Of a stretch of DNA of 64,000 bases, positions 24,301 through 34,646 are shown piece after piece. The notes under the pieces are model-generated. The model had not been told where the DNA came from and did not search any database. It saw nothing but the letters and a program-made list of their open reading frames with translations. This DNA comes from Monarcha castaneiventris obscurior (Eukaryota; Chordata; Aves; Passeriformes; Monarchidae): NCBI GenBank assembly GCA_026261815.1, contig JAMPIT010000856.1, positions 10,214,001 through 10,278,000 on the forward strand, read 5' to 3'. Each line of letters opens with the position of its first letter. Positions within the stretch are counted from its first letter, which is position 1. Made by a program: the position numbers and the translations under genes.

Positions 24301-27300
24301 TGCTTCATCACGTTTGCAAGTATTCCAAAGCCATCTCACAGTGGAGATCCATCTGGGAGCCATCTCAGAGCTGCAGATCAAATTGGTCAGACACAACCAA
24401 CTGTTACTTTCCTCCTGATAAAGTTCATGTGGATGGAAATCTACGGAGAGCTCAGCCCCCGGGACTGTGGGTTAATGTACAGCATTCCAAGTAGAAAAGG
24501 TCATGGAAGCACTCTAGATAAAAACCATTAAAAGGGTTTCACTGACAGGATAATTGAGAGGAGAGAAGGCACGGAGGTTAAGCATGTGTACATGTAATTA
24601 TTCTGTCTCTAGCCATGTGCAAACAGCATGTAAATCTCACAGAGTTTCTGACGGCCAGACTCCTGCTCCTAAATATAGATCTTCAACACGGCCTTGGAAA
24701 AAAGGCTCCACCTTCGAGGTGGCAGCTTGCCTGTCTCAGGCAGGCTTGTGGGACTGCAGGTTTTCCTCTAGGTGAGGATTTGGTTGTTCCTTGCATGCGC
24801 CAGCTTGAGGTGCTGAGCTGCACGTCCCATGGGAGCGCTGGGGATGAGGAGGTTTGCAATTCCTCCTCTGAAGCCTCCTGCCTCTGCTCCCAGCTGGTGT
24901 TCTGGGCTGTGCTCTGAACAGCAGTGGGTGAGTAGGAAAAGTGGTCTTTGTAACTCTACACATCTGAAAATCTGAAGTCTGAAATTCAGCAGTGTGAGAT
25001 TTGGCACTAACCGATGAGTCGGGTTTCTTGTGGCTGGGAAACGCCTCCTTCCTTTCTTGCATATCTCTCACACAGACAAGATCTTATTTCTTTACTAGGA
25101 ACTGGGGGCCAGGGGCCTCACCGAGACAACTGCTAATTTCACCACCTTGTGAAATCATTTAAAAATAAAATAAAAGCATGGCAAATGACATCTAAGCAAG
25201 ATAAAACCCCAGCCACTGCAACTCCAGCCTGCTTCTGCACAGGAGCAGCTGGGCCCAAAACAGCCACGGGTGCTCCAAGGCTATTGGGAGGTTCCCCAAA
25301 GGAAGTGAACAAGGATCTTTAAGACATTTGTGCCAAGAAAGCCCAAAGGAAAACTAAGGAAAATATCTTTTCACAGAGATAAAAGTGAATGGTTGCAGAG
25401 GACACTCTGCATTCAGGGATTCCTTTTTCAAGATTATTTCCTACATAAAGCAGGAAGTTTTCAGTTAACTGGGTTTCCTCTGGCTCTTCCACCTCAGTTA
25501 TATAAACTTCTCTGATTCATCTCTTATTGCCTGAGGAAGAATCTGCTTTAGACCTGGCTAAACACATTCCTCTTGCTTTATCCTTCCCTCCACACCATCA
25601 AGACTCACTAGGTCTGGTGACTGTGCCACTCTTTTATTCAGGCAGGGCTTTTGCTCAGACATTCCTGGGCTGGCAAGGTGTGCATGCATGGCACAGAAGG
25701 GAAAACAAAACAACATTAAACCACATGTTGAGATCTGGGAGCTTTAGGATGTAAAACTGGCTTTTAGGACATGCCTCAAAAGAAAGACATGGCATTAAAA
25801 GCAGAAACAGAAGTGGGTTAATGTCACTGAAGAGACTAATGGAAGCAATGTCTCCATTTGAAACCTTGCCCTGCCTAAATCTGAGGCATGGTGGGAGTTT
25901 ATCAAAGAGAGAGAGAAGTTCAGAAATATTCACAGAGGTGAGATAAAAGGGACAGAACCCAAAGCAAGGGGTGGAAGCTGCTGCTTTATCAAATCAGCCT
26001 GCAGAAAAAGGTAAACATGCCCAACAGTACCAAGCAGAGACAATATTGTCACCACAGAAAGGTGTTTATACTTTCACAAAGCTATTCTTACATGAAAAGG
26101 TATTGGGAAACTTCAGGTTTTCATATGGCAACGAGAAGTCCTGCAGGACACTGTTTAAATAAGTAAAATTGCCCTATGCAGAAGGCTGGCACAAATCCCT
26201 GTGAAAAGTAACATCAAAGCAAGGAACAGCTGGAGAAACTCTGATGAAGAAAGACCTATATATACAGAGCATCAAAGGATCAGGCTGAATATCACTCTGA
26301 AAAGACTTTCAAGATTTTAGAGACAGTCAACCTGTCTGACCCCCGTGCTGGGATGTTCAGTGCTCTGCCAGTAAGTCTTTCTGACATTTTATCTCACTGA
26401 CATGCACCAGTTTCCTCCAAGTTTAGATCCCTCAGCACCTTGTGAGCTTGGCTGCATTCTGGAAGTTGGTGATTTTCGAGGAGCTTGGAGAAGCTGATTA
26501 GTTTTCAGTGGCTAAAGCAATGCCAGAGGACTAATAAGGGATTAATAGACTAGCTCCTGGTATAAATCCACAGCTTATATGGCCAGTCAATATTCCCTAT
26601 GACAAAGGTGCCAATATGCTGATGTGCTCCTGCCAATGGGTTGATCTGCTCCCGGGGTTCATTTCCTCCCAGGGTCTGGCTGCACAGCACACTTGATTAG
26701 AATGAGGTGTTGCAGGTATTTTTCATCTGCAGACAGACAGGTCCTTGCCAGCACAGCTCACATCATTTAATGCGTGTCAGAGCAGAGGCAGTGGTGGTGT
26801 GGTTGTAGGAGAGGGGGATGGATGGGAGTGTGTGTCTTTGACATTTATCTCTGCTCATATTAAAATCAGAATATGATTTACAAGGCAGTTTTACACATGG
26901 CTTTTTCTTACTCCTGCTGGTTTGGTTTAGGAAGAACATTCTGGAGCAAGGAACAGTCACTGGATTTTCCTGTCTTTTCCCAACTACAATAAACACAAAG
27001 GAGCAGGGACTGGGACAGTAGCACATTACATATGGAGACTGAATATGAATCCAGTTTCAAATTGTATTTATACCTATCAGTCTCCCTGTTCAGTTCTAAA
27101 CATAAAAAGGCTTCAAACTCTTTTTAAAACAGGACATATGCCTTTGATGAACCCAGCAAGGTTCATTAGGAGGTGGCAACATCCATGAATTAGTTATTAA
27201 CAGCTATTAGCAAATACCAATATGAAATAAATCAGGAATATCCTGATAAAATATAGTTTTTATTCTATGTTTACCCGGCATTGAGGAATTAGATGAAGCC

Positions 27301-28815
27301 AAAGAGGCCATTGCAGGTTGGCCTGCAGTCTAAACACTCTTACTGATTAACATGAATGCAGGACTGACTACACCTAATTTATAACAGAGGATTTATACCC
27401 TTATAAATGACAACAGACAGCCAATCAATAAAGGATGATAATAACTGCACATAATATCAAGGGAAATTAGAGTCAATTACAGGGTTTAAGAAAAAAGAGT
27501 GTGAAGTCCAAACCTGGGCCTTAATAGATGGAAGGTTAAGGTGCTATGATAGCTTAAAATGTGCAAATAAACAAGGTAATGAATTACAAGCATAATCACA
27601 AAAGGGATTCAAATTCTGTGTGCAAACCAATTCTCTGCAGAGCTCAGGTCTTTAGTGGGATAGAAAACATTAATCCCGGGTGCAAGGAGAAGACTTCAAG
27701 AAAAACATTTCAAGGTCTGCTATAAATACTTCTAGAATGAGCTTGAGTGTGCCTAGGCTCCTCTCAACTATGAGACTTTACATGCCCTAAGACAAAATAT
27801 AGATAGTTCTTTCTCTAGTTGTTGTGGTTAATTAGTGTTGCATATGAATAATCTTTTCTTAAAGATCTCCCTACACCTCAAACTGTATCTAATCGTGTTA
27901 TAACATACTCCTAGTAACAATTAACAAACAACTGCATCTTCTTCTCTGATTGAAAATTACCTGATGCACTGTAAATCTGCGAGTTTTTAAAACAGTGTAA
28001 TTGTTTCATGACCAATGAAGTAGAGCCCATGTACTGTCCAGTGCTCAGCATCCAGCACAACCCTGCAATTATGGGAATATATGGAAGCCTTAAGGACCTG
28101 GCACTTAATTATCCTACAGATTTTTATACCAATCTAGAGGTGTAAACATGCCTTACACCGGTTGTAAAAAGTAATTACATATCCTTTTGTTGGTGTAATT
28201 TACACTCTTCTTAAAGCACTTAGAAAAGTGTGGAGGAGCTGTAGCATAAAAAATCAAGGCTTTAAAGATCATTTTATCTTCCCCTTTGCAAGTATCTGCA
28301 CCATTCCTGAAATGCCTCAGAACACTTTCTCCACAGGTTGTATTTCTCTCCCTACTCTTTCCTTACAATTTATTCCCTGTTTCTAAAACAAGGTGTTCTA
28401 TGATTATCAGAACTAATGCAGCTGGTTCACTCTGTCTCCTATATTGCATATGCAGCATCTTGCATTCCTTGGCCATGATAAAACCAATTCCCTGCCATAT
28501 TTTCTCTAACTCTCCTGGCAGAGTAACCTCAGCCCTCGGCTGTCACAGGTCCCATAAATCCATTCCTCACGACCCCAGCTCTCATCAGCATTTCTATTTA
28601 TTCCTTCTGCTGCAGCTGACTCTGACCTGCAAGCGTGGCAACACGTCATCACGAGGGTCAACAAAAACAGATAATTTTTGACTTCACTCCCAGCTTTTCC
28701 TACAACAGAGATAGAGCAGAGACTCGGCTCCGCTCAGGCATTTGAAATTTGCAGGTGCTTCCTGCTCCAAGCTGTCGATCAAATTTGACTGAAGTGACCA
28801 TTCATTTCCCAAGGT

Positions 28816-28821
28816 CTAAGG
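28816..28821 (+). other. Target-site duplication of the outer LTR, left copy
   Basis: CTAAGG here is repeated exactly at 29804-29809, the other edge of the outer LTR. Six-base duplications are usual for beta/ERVK-like retroviral insertions. Confidence 0.85.
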
Positions 28822-29803
28822 TGTTGCAAGGCATGAGAATCCTGGCAGAGGGGCCCCAGCCAAGTTCTGTGCAGTTACCCTTATCAGGGCCTGAGAAATG
28901 TAAGAAGTGCTAAATTGGGAAAGAAGACATTGGAAGACAGAATAAGAAGACAGCAAGAAAATAGATAAAGAGGGACTGAACCATCCTGGACTAGAACCAA
29001 TCAGGTCCCCTGAGGGGTGCATGCAGGGCACAGGGACAATGCTGAGGGTCCAATCGGGTCATGTGTGATCGTGTGAATGACACAGAAATGCATAAGAATG
29101 GAGAAATGTAAACAATAAATGGACTCTTCTGTAATCAAATTGATTCGTTGTTCAGGGGTGTCTTGGGATGACTCTATGATGTGGATCCCCTAGCACGGCT
29201 CTATGCAGAAAAATTAATTTTGTGCCTTTAAACTGAGCTTGAGAGGGGAGGAAAAAAACAAAGAACTTTTCAAAGCAAGTTCCCAAGGACACAGAGATAG
29301 AGATGGCTCTGCGTTCTCTGGCTGCAGGAGCACGGAGAGAGCTCCCTGCCTGTCTCTTCAGCCAGCTCTTTGGGTTTTTTTTCCGTTCCTTTTTTTCCAG
29401 TGTGTTTCCTAGGACTTTGGTGAGGTTTTTTTTTTCTTTTTTTTTTTTTCTCTTCTGGACTGTTTCAGCAACATCAGAACACATCAGGAGAACTTTTCTT
29501 CAGGCCTGAAGGGGGCCTAAGGCCACCCCCCACGCCAGCTCTGAGAAGGAGGGACCACACCTATAAGAGGACTCTAATTTCTTCCCAGGTTTTCTCGTTA
29601 TAGCGAGGGGTTTTACTATTTAGTATCATTATCCTTTTCCTGTGTGTTTGTTAATAAATAGGTTTTATCTCTTTCACCTTCCTTCGAGGAATTTTTTTTC
29701 CCAAACCTGGTGGGGGGAAGGGTAGTCGTGACCTGACTTTCTCCCAGAGGATAAATTGCTAGATTTTGGCCAAAACCAGCACAAGGGGTCTGGTATTCCT
29801 GCA
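28822..29803 (+). mobile_element. Outer solo LTR (352 bp, split by a younger LTR)
   Basis: The LTR occupies 28822-29158 and resumes at 29789-29803; the inner LTR and one copy of its duplication separate the two parts. It starts TGTTGCAAGG, ends TTCCTGCA, and is bounded by the 6-bp duplication CTAAGG. An AATAAA signal at 29114-29119 lies about 54 LTR bases from the 3' end, fixing the plus orientation, antisense to SDK1. No internal retroviral sequence remains, so this is a solo LTR. The 6-bp duplication and size suggest an ERVK-like avian element; the exact family would need a repeat library. Confidence 0.85.
29159..29783 (+). mobile_element. Inner solo LTR (625 bp) inserted in the outer LTR
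   Basis: It starts TGTCTTGGGATGAC and ends AACCAGCACA, with 5-bp duplications AGGGG at 29154-29158 and 29784-29788. A TATAAG box sits at 29562-29567 and AATAAA at 29653-29658, giving a plausible U3-R-U5 order in plus orientation. T-rich tracts lie near 29378-29450. A 5-bp duplication suits an ERVL-like source, though I cannot name the family. No gag, pol or env sequence is attached. It must be younger than the LTR it splits. Confidence 0.87.
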
Positions 29804-29809
29804 CTAAGG
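29804..29809 (+). other. Target-site duplication of the outer LTR, right copy
   Basis: CTAAGG is identical to 28816-28821. It ends 73 bp before the SDK1 exon edge at 29883. Confidence 0.85.
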
Positions 29810-29882
29810 TGGGGCTGCCAGGGAGCACGTCCCCTAAGGAAACTGTGGGATGACAGAGGAGGTGCTGGTCGGATTTGCTCAC

Positions 29883-30064
29883 CTCCCTGCAGTGTGTACT
29901 CTGTCACGGGCCTGCTGAAGGCTCCCAGCCCAGCTCCGTTGTACGATGCCACCTGGATCTCATACTGAGTCCAAATGATCAGGTCTTTCACTAAGCAGTA
30001 GTTGATTTCTGCACTGGTGATGTTCTTGTACTGGTACTCTCCCGGGAGGCCGGCCAGGCGATAC
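29883..30064 (-). CDS. SDK1: SDK1 exon: FN3 domain 2, second exon
   Basis: This 182-bp exon enters in phase 2 (G completes an Arg codon) and leaves in phase 1. It encodes 60 codons starting [20 protein letters not shown], through [20 protein letters not shown], to [20 protein letters not shown]. These are the C to G strands of FN3-2, with the Tyr corner in [15 protein letters not shown] is a potential glycosylation site. LAGLPGEYQ and [12 protein letters not shown] favour SDK1. The acceptor is ATGGTAG and the donor is GAG|GTGAGC. The nested LTR pair lies just downstream of this donor. Confidence 0.96.
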
Positions 30065-33000
30065 CTACCATATGGGGAGAAAAATTAGCTGGTTAATTAG
30101 ATGGTATCAATTAGAGAAAATATCCTGACTGGCAAAATAGCTTCCTTTGGGGAGAGGCAATATGCAAAGTTTTACAGCAGAATTTTAGCAAGAATAATGA
30201 AAAATAATCAGGAGGAACACAGCAAGTCCTGATAAGACCATATCATGTTTGACTGCTATAGTATTTATAATCTGATCTCACTGAGATTACAGGCTCAGGG
30301 CTAAACAAAACGGGTATTTTATCCCGTTTTATGGTTGCAGAAAAATCACAGCTTTTTAAATGTGGCTTGTCTAGTAAAAGCTGTGATTTAGTACAAAAAA
30401 AAAAAGCCCAGATGTGATTTTTATCAGAGTGCTGCTGTAAATCAGCCTGAGAAATGGGTTTATTCCTTCACTTCTGAAATCTGAAAAGGAAGGGCTCTGA
30501 CCTCCTGGAATCTCAGCCATTGGCACCCCTGGCTTCCACCAGAATTAACTTCACAGAATAATTAAAATAAGGATAGAATACAGTTGAGTCTGAAGGGTTG
30601 GGTAAACACTGGAATTCCAGGAGAAGGGCTGTGTCAAACACAGATGGGTGGTAAATATCCTGAAACTCTTTCTGCTGAGACATGAGAAGCTGAAACACTG
30701 AATATATTTTCCGATGTAAAAACTGTATTCCAGAAAACAGAGCCCCTTTGATGTGTCTCTTCAGGCCAACAAACTACAGAGTAGAACTAAATTATAGAAA
30801 ACAAACAAACCTTGCAAATCTGTGAATGTGAATAATACTGTTTGTTTTCCTTCCTTTAGGAAAGTGGTACAGTGGATGCTCACAATATGCTAATTCACAA
30901 AAAATCAGAAACACAGAGGCCAAATAGGGGACACAAGGCATTACTATTCCATGAAAAAGACAAATATGGGAACATTTGTATTTTTATTCACCACACAACT
31001 TTCATGCACTCTTACCCGTCCTTTGCTTCACTGCAATCACCAAAAGTTTATTGACACAGAACAATTCCATTGACATCTTACAGAGAGATTTTAAATTCAT
31101 CAAAGTTAAATTGGTGCAAGGTTTATGACTAGACAACTTCATGTGTTTCAGCCAGAGATTTTTTGTTCTAAACTCTTCTTATAAAGAGATCAGTTCTTAA
31201 TCACTGACAACGCCCCTATTTTCTGCTGCTGACCATCCTTTAGCTCACTTAATATCTGTAATGCTACACTGGTGTGACTCCATTTATGAAATATAAATGG
31301 AAATAAAGAAATACCAGCCCTCAGCTGAGTTTATTGAATTTCTTGCTCTCCCATTCTCTCTCTCACCTCGTGTGCAGGGTGTGTGCTCCCTGGCAAGTCA
31401 GTTCTTAGTGCAGCAATGTTTTGCCTCCTGCCCAGCAGACAAGGTGTCTGTGCTCCTGTGATTTAATTTGTTATGCTGTTAGCATGACAGACCCCTAAAT
31501 GCAATACTGGCAGTGAGAAAAAGTGCAGAGGAAGGAGGCCAGTTCAGAAATGTCATGTCTTCATGATTTTTCTCACCATGGACTTTGATGTATACTCCAC
31601 ATGACTTGTGCAGTGCACCTTCACTTTTAAAGATCAGGTGTTCCATCAATTTAGCCTCTTGCATGTCGTGAGCTGTGGGTCTCTGGGATGCCTGGTGCTT
31701 TTCATTCTGCTGCACCCTGATTCTGCAGGAGCACTGTTCTTCAGTGCATATTGCTGTGACCACACAATTCAACTTGGAAGAACAGCCTGGTTTATTACCT
31801 GGGACAGTTGTGCTTTTATGTGATAATCTTCAATTCCTGTTGAATAAATGGTTTCTCTGCTCTGTTATCAAGACAAAGCAGATAGACACCAAAAATGTTC
31901 ACAGATTGAGCATAATGAATATGATCAGTATTAAAATGGAAAGAGATATTACAGCAAGGTCAGGGATCAATTATGCAGATAAATACTGTAAAAGTATCAA
32001 AGTTACCCATTATTGGAAATGCTCTATGGAGGAAACAGCACAGATTGCCAGAAGTAGGAGGCTGTGGGATTGCTTTTTAAAGGACTTGATGCTGAGACTG
32101 GGAAAGACACTGGGAATACCTGAGGGACTGATCCTCCCACTGGGGAGACCAGCTTGAAAGGAAGAATTGTACAAACATTTGCACCCTGTGCAGAGGGGTA
32201 CCCAAGACACAGGACAAAGATCTCTCTGCAGCCAGAGGTTAAAACACCTTTCCTCACTGATGGCTGGCACAGGTCTCAAACGGAGCCCAGCTCTCAAACC
32301 TTGCCCCAGCAGCACTCACATGAGGGGCTCACCTCTGTTAACAGGCTCTGTGCAGGTGACAAGGACATGAACAGACTCAGCTCTAACTGCAGACAGAGGG
32401 AACTTTCCAGGGCTATTTTGGGAGCTCACCAGCACTCTTAACATGACAAAAGCCTTTCCATCCATGCCAGCAAAAGTAGGAGCACAGCATGAACAGGATG
32501 TTGGCATTTAAACTGCAGCATTTAGTTCTCTTTTACAGTTCTGCAGGACGCTGTATTAAAAATGTCAGCAGCCTGCCCACAGGAGGCTGTAACCATCACT
32601 TGGAAATATGTCAGTGGCTGGGAGTTTCCCACAAAAACTCTAATTTAGGTAATGTCTCCCTCACTGGAGGTGTGGCCCTAGCTGGCTGCTAGCACTGCAG
32701 GGTATGGAGGATGCCAGATGAGCAGTAAGCTGTAGTGGAATTGGGTAGGAGTGAATACTGAGTCCCAAAAAATTACCTAAGGGGCATGCTCTGCAAAATC
32801 TCCCAAGTGTGGTAACACCTTTTCCAACACAATGAATCCTGTGTAAGCAGCCAGACTGGGTGTATGCAGGATTCCCAGTTACCTGCCTGAATGTGTTTCT
32901 CATTAATAAATACAGACAGGGCTGAAAGGATCTTACTCAACTGGCTGATTTTCAAAACCAAACCAAGGTCTGCCACGACGCATCTGACCTGTCATTCCCC

Positions 33001-33506
33001 CTCTCCATTTTGCTTGGCACAAAACTGAAGTTTATTGATTCTTTTGTTGCTCCTCCATAGGCAGGAGCCCTGTTGTGCCTTTGATAAATTTAATTAACCT
33101 TTTGAGCAGGGAGCTGAGCTTGTAATAAGCAAATATACATCTGCATAGGCTGCACTGCACCGGCTTCCCACGTGAACACTTGCATTACTCAGTGCTTTGC
33201 TTCCCCTTGGAAATGGAATAAAAAGATGCTGTCAGTCTCCACAGGGAGCTGGTGCTTTGGAGCAGCTGATGCAGCCCCCAGACTCTCTAGGCCAGAATTT
33301 AAGTGGCTGCACCCTTGTGACCCCTTGAAGAGTCGTTGTCTTCTCATATTTAACAAACCGGGGCAGCCTCGGTGTTTGCAAACAATAACTGATATCTTCA
33401 ATTCAATTAGAGATGGATTTTTATACACTCTTAAGTCACACCATTTGAACTCCCTTGTGCATTCCTGGACCTACCTCTGGGCTTTCCAGGTTAGGAAAGG
33501 ATTTAC
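30065..33506 (-). other. SDK1: SDK1 intron (3442 bp) within FN3-2
   Basis: This phase-2 intron contains a perfect 14-bp inverted repeat at 30343-30389, with a smaller one just to its left. No transposable element or other gene is recognised in the remainder. Confidence 0.83.
30343..30389. repeat. Perfect 14-bp inverted repeat with a 19-nt spacer
   Basis: The arm AAATCACAGCTTTT (30343-30356) is matched exactly by AAAAGCTGTGATTT (30376-30389). A second palindrome, AAAACGGG (30307-30314) with CCCGTTTT (30323-30330), lies 13 bp away. Either RNA strand could fold a stem. I know no element with this pair. Confidence 0.9.
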
Positions 33507-33647
33507 CTTAGGATGTAGCCATGAAGAACTCCATTGTGCTCACTCTCAGGAGGAGGCTGCCACTGGACCATGATGGACTGATTGGTTCTCCCACTGGCCA
33601 CAATATTTTTAGGGGGTGCACTGGGGGGTTCCTCAGGCAACATCAAC
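33507..33647 (-). CDS. SDK1: SDK1 exon: FN3 domain 2, first exon
   Basis: This 141-bp exon enters in phase 2 (G completes Arg) and leaves in phase 2. It encodes [20 protein letters not shown], then [20 protein letters not shown] and LHGYIL. The Pro-rich linker [10 protein letters not shown] opens FN3-2; the core Trp is in VQWQPPP and the NGVLHGY turn ends strand C. NQS is a potential glycosylation site. The acceptor is TGTACTCAG and the donor is AAG|GTAAAT. The run [10 protein letters not shown] is shared by both Sidekick paralogues, so this exon confirms the family more than the paralogue. Confidence 0.96.
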
Positions 33648-34498
33648 CTGAGTACAAAAGAACGTGATGGACATGGGTGTTGAAAGAAATCATAAATAAC
33701 AGTCTATTTCCTGTATCCACTCCAAGTGAACCACTTTCTTTTACCACAGTCTGATGACTAGAAAGAAATATAATGCTGATCAAACTGCTGAAGACATGCA
33801 TGAAATAGTTACAACAAATCAACATAATAGGAAATCAGTTAAGCAAGCAACAAGACAGACAGCTGAGGTAACCCTATTCTCTTGGAATCACCCAGGCTGC
33901 TACAACTCTTTAAAAAGATTACAAGCCTGAATGAGTAAGAGCTCAGGTCCAGTGTCTGTGACTCCTTCCAAATTGTTTCTTTCAGCTCTTTCAATATTTT
34001 TCATATCAAACTCCCACATTTTGAAAAAGCCATTTAGAGTTCAGCTGTTCTGCAATTCAAGCTCGCAGCAAGCTTTGGTTCACAGAAGAAGGGGGATGCA
34101 TTTGAAACTAAATATGATGAAGCCATCCTTCTCTGTCACATCTGGGTGAATTCCAGAAATGACATTGCCATGACAGGGTGAGGGCTGTACTCCTGCCCGG
34201 GCTAACTGCTGGGGCTTAGCCCAAGAGCAAAAATATCATTTCCAAGATTCTGCTCGACTGATACTCTGGAAGTATGAGGACACCTCTCCCATGAAGTGCT
34301 GATCTCCTGCATCCCCCAAATGCCATCATCCCCAATTCCTGCCCAGCTGCAGAGCACTCTCCAGAGGCCTGGGAAATGGCAACTTCTCCATCTCTCAAAA
34401 TTTGTGCAAAAGATTATTTGATTCCTTCACTCTCAACTAGCACTTTTTCCCTCCTGAGGCTGCTGTCCCTTTAGCACACAGACACTGACTGTCATTAC
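33648..34498 (-). other. SDK1: SDK1 intron (851 bp) between FN3-1 and FN3-2
   Basis: This is a short phase-2 intron at a domain boundary. I see nothing else in it. Confidence 0.85.
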
Positions 34499-34646
34499 CT
34501 GCTGGTCTCAGCGCTGTACCGGCCCTTTCCCACCTGGTTCACTGCACACACCCTGAACTGGTAGGTCCTGGCTGGGGTGAGGCCACTCACAGTGACTCCG
34601 GTCATCTTCGGGTCAAGGTTTGACAGGTGAACCTTCCAGGGAGAAT
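34499..34646 (-). CDS. SDK1: SDK1 exon: FN3 domain 1, second exon
   Basis: This 148-bp exon enters in phase 1 (AT completes Asn) and leaves in phase 2. It encodes [20 protein letters not shown], then [20 protein letters not shown] and GRYSAETS, the C' to G strands of FN3-1. [16 protein letters not shown] is the classic FN3 L-x-P-x-T-x-Y segment. SPWKVHLSN is a strong SDK1 signature in my recollection. The acceptor is TTTCCACCAG and the donor is CAG|GTAATG. The Asn-Asn-Ser across the exon joint is a potential sequon. Confidence 0.96.

Larger units (their letters stand above)
21338..29882 (-). other. SDK1: SDK1 intron (8545 bp) between FN3-2 and FN3-3
   Basis: This is the largest complete intron in the window, phase 1, at a domain boundary. 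The part 21500-24200 and 26400-28300 is strongly AT-rich with no repeat that I can name. 24540-25070 is locally GC-richer. The right end holds the nested LTR pair (28816-29809). Confidence 0.85.

Noticed and set aside
28822..29803. Full-length provirus between two LTRs
   Set aside because: The two LTRs differ in sequence and length and are nested, with separate target duplications; no internal coding region is present.
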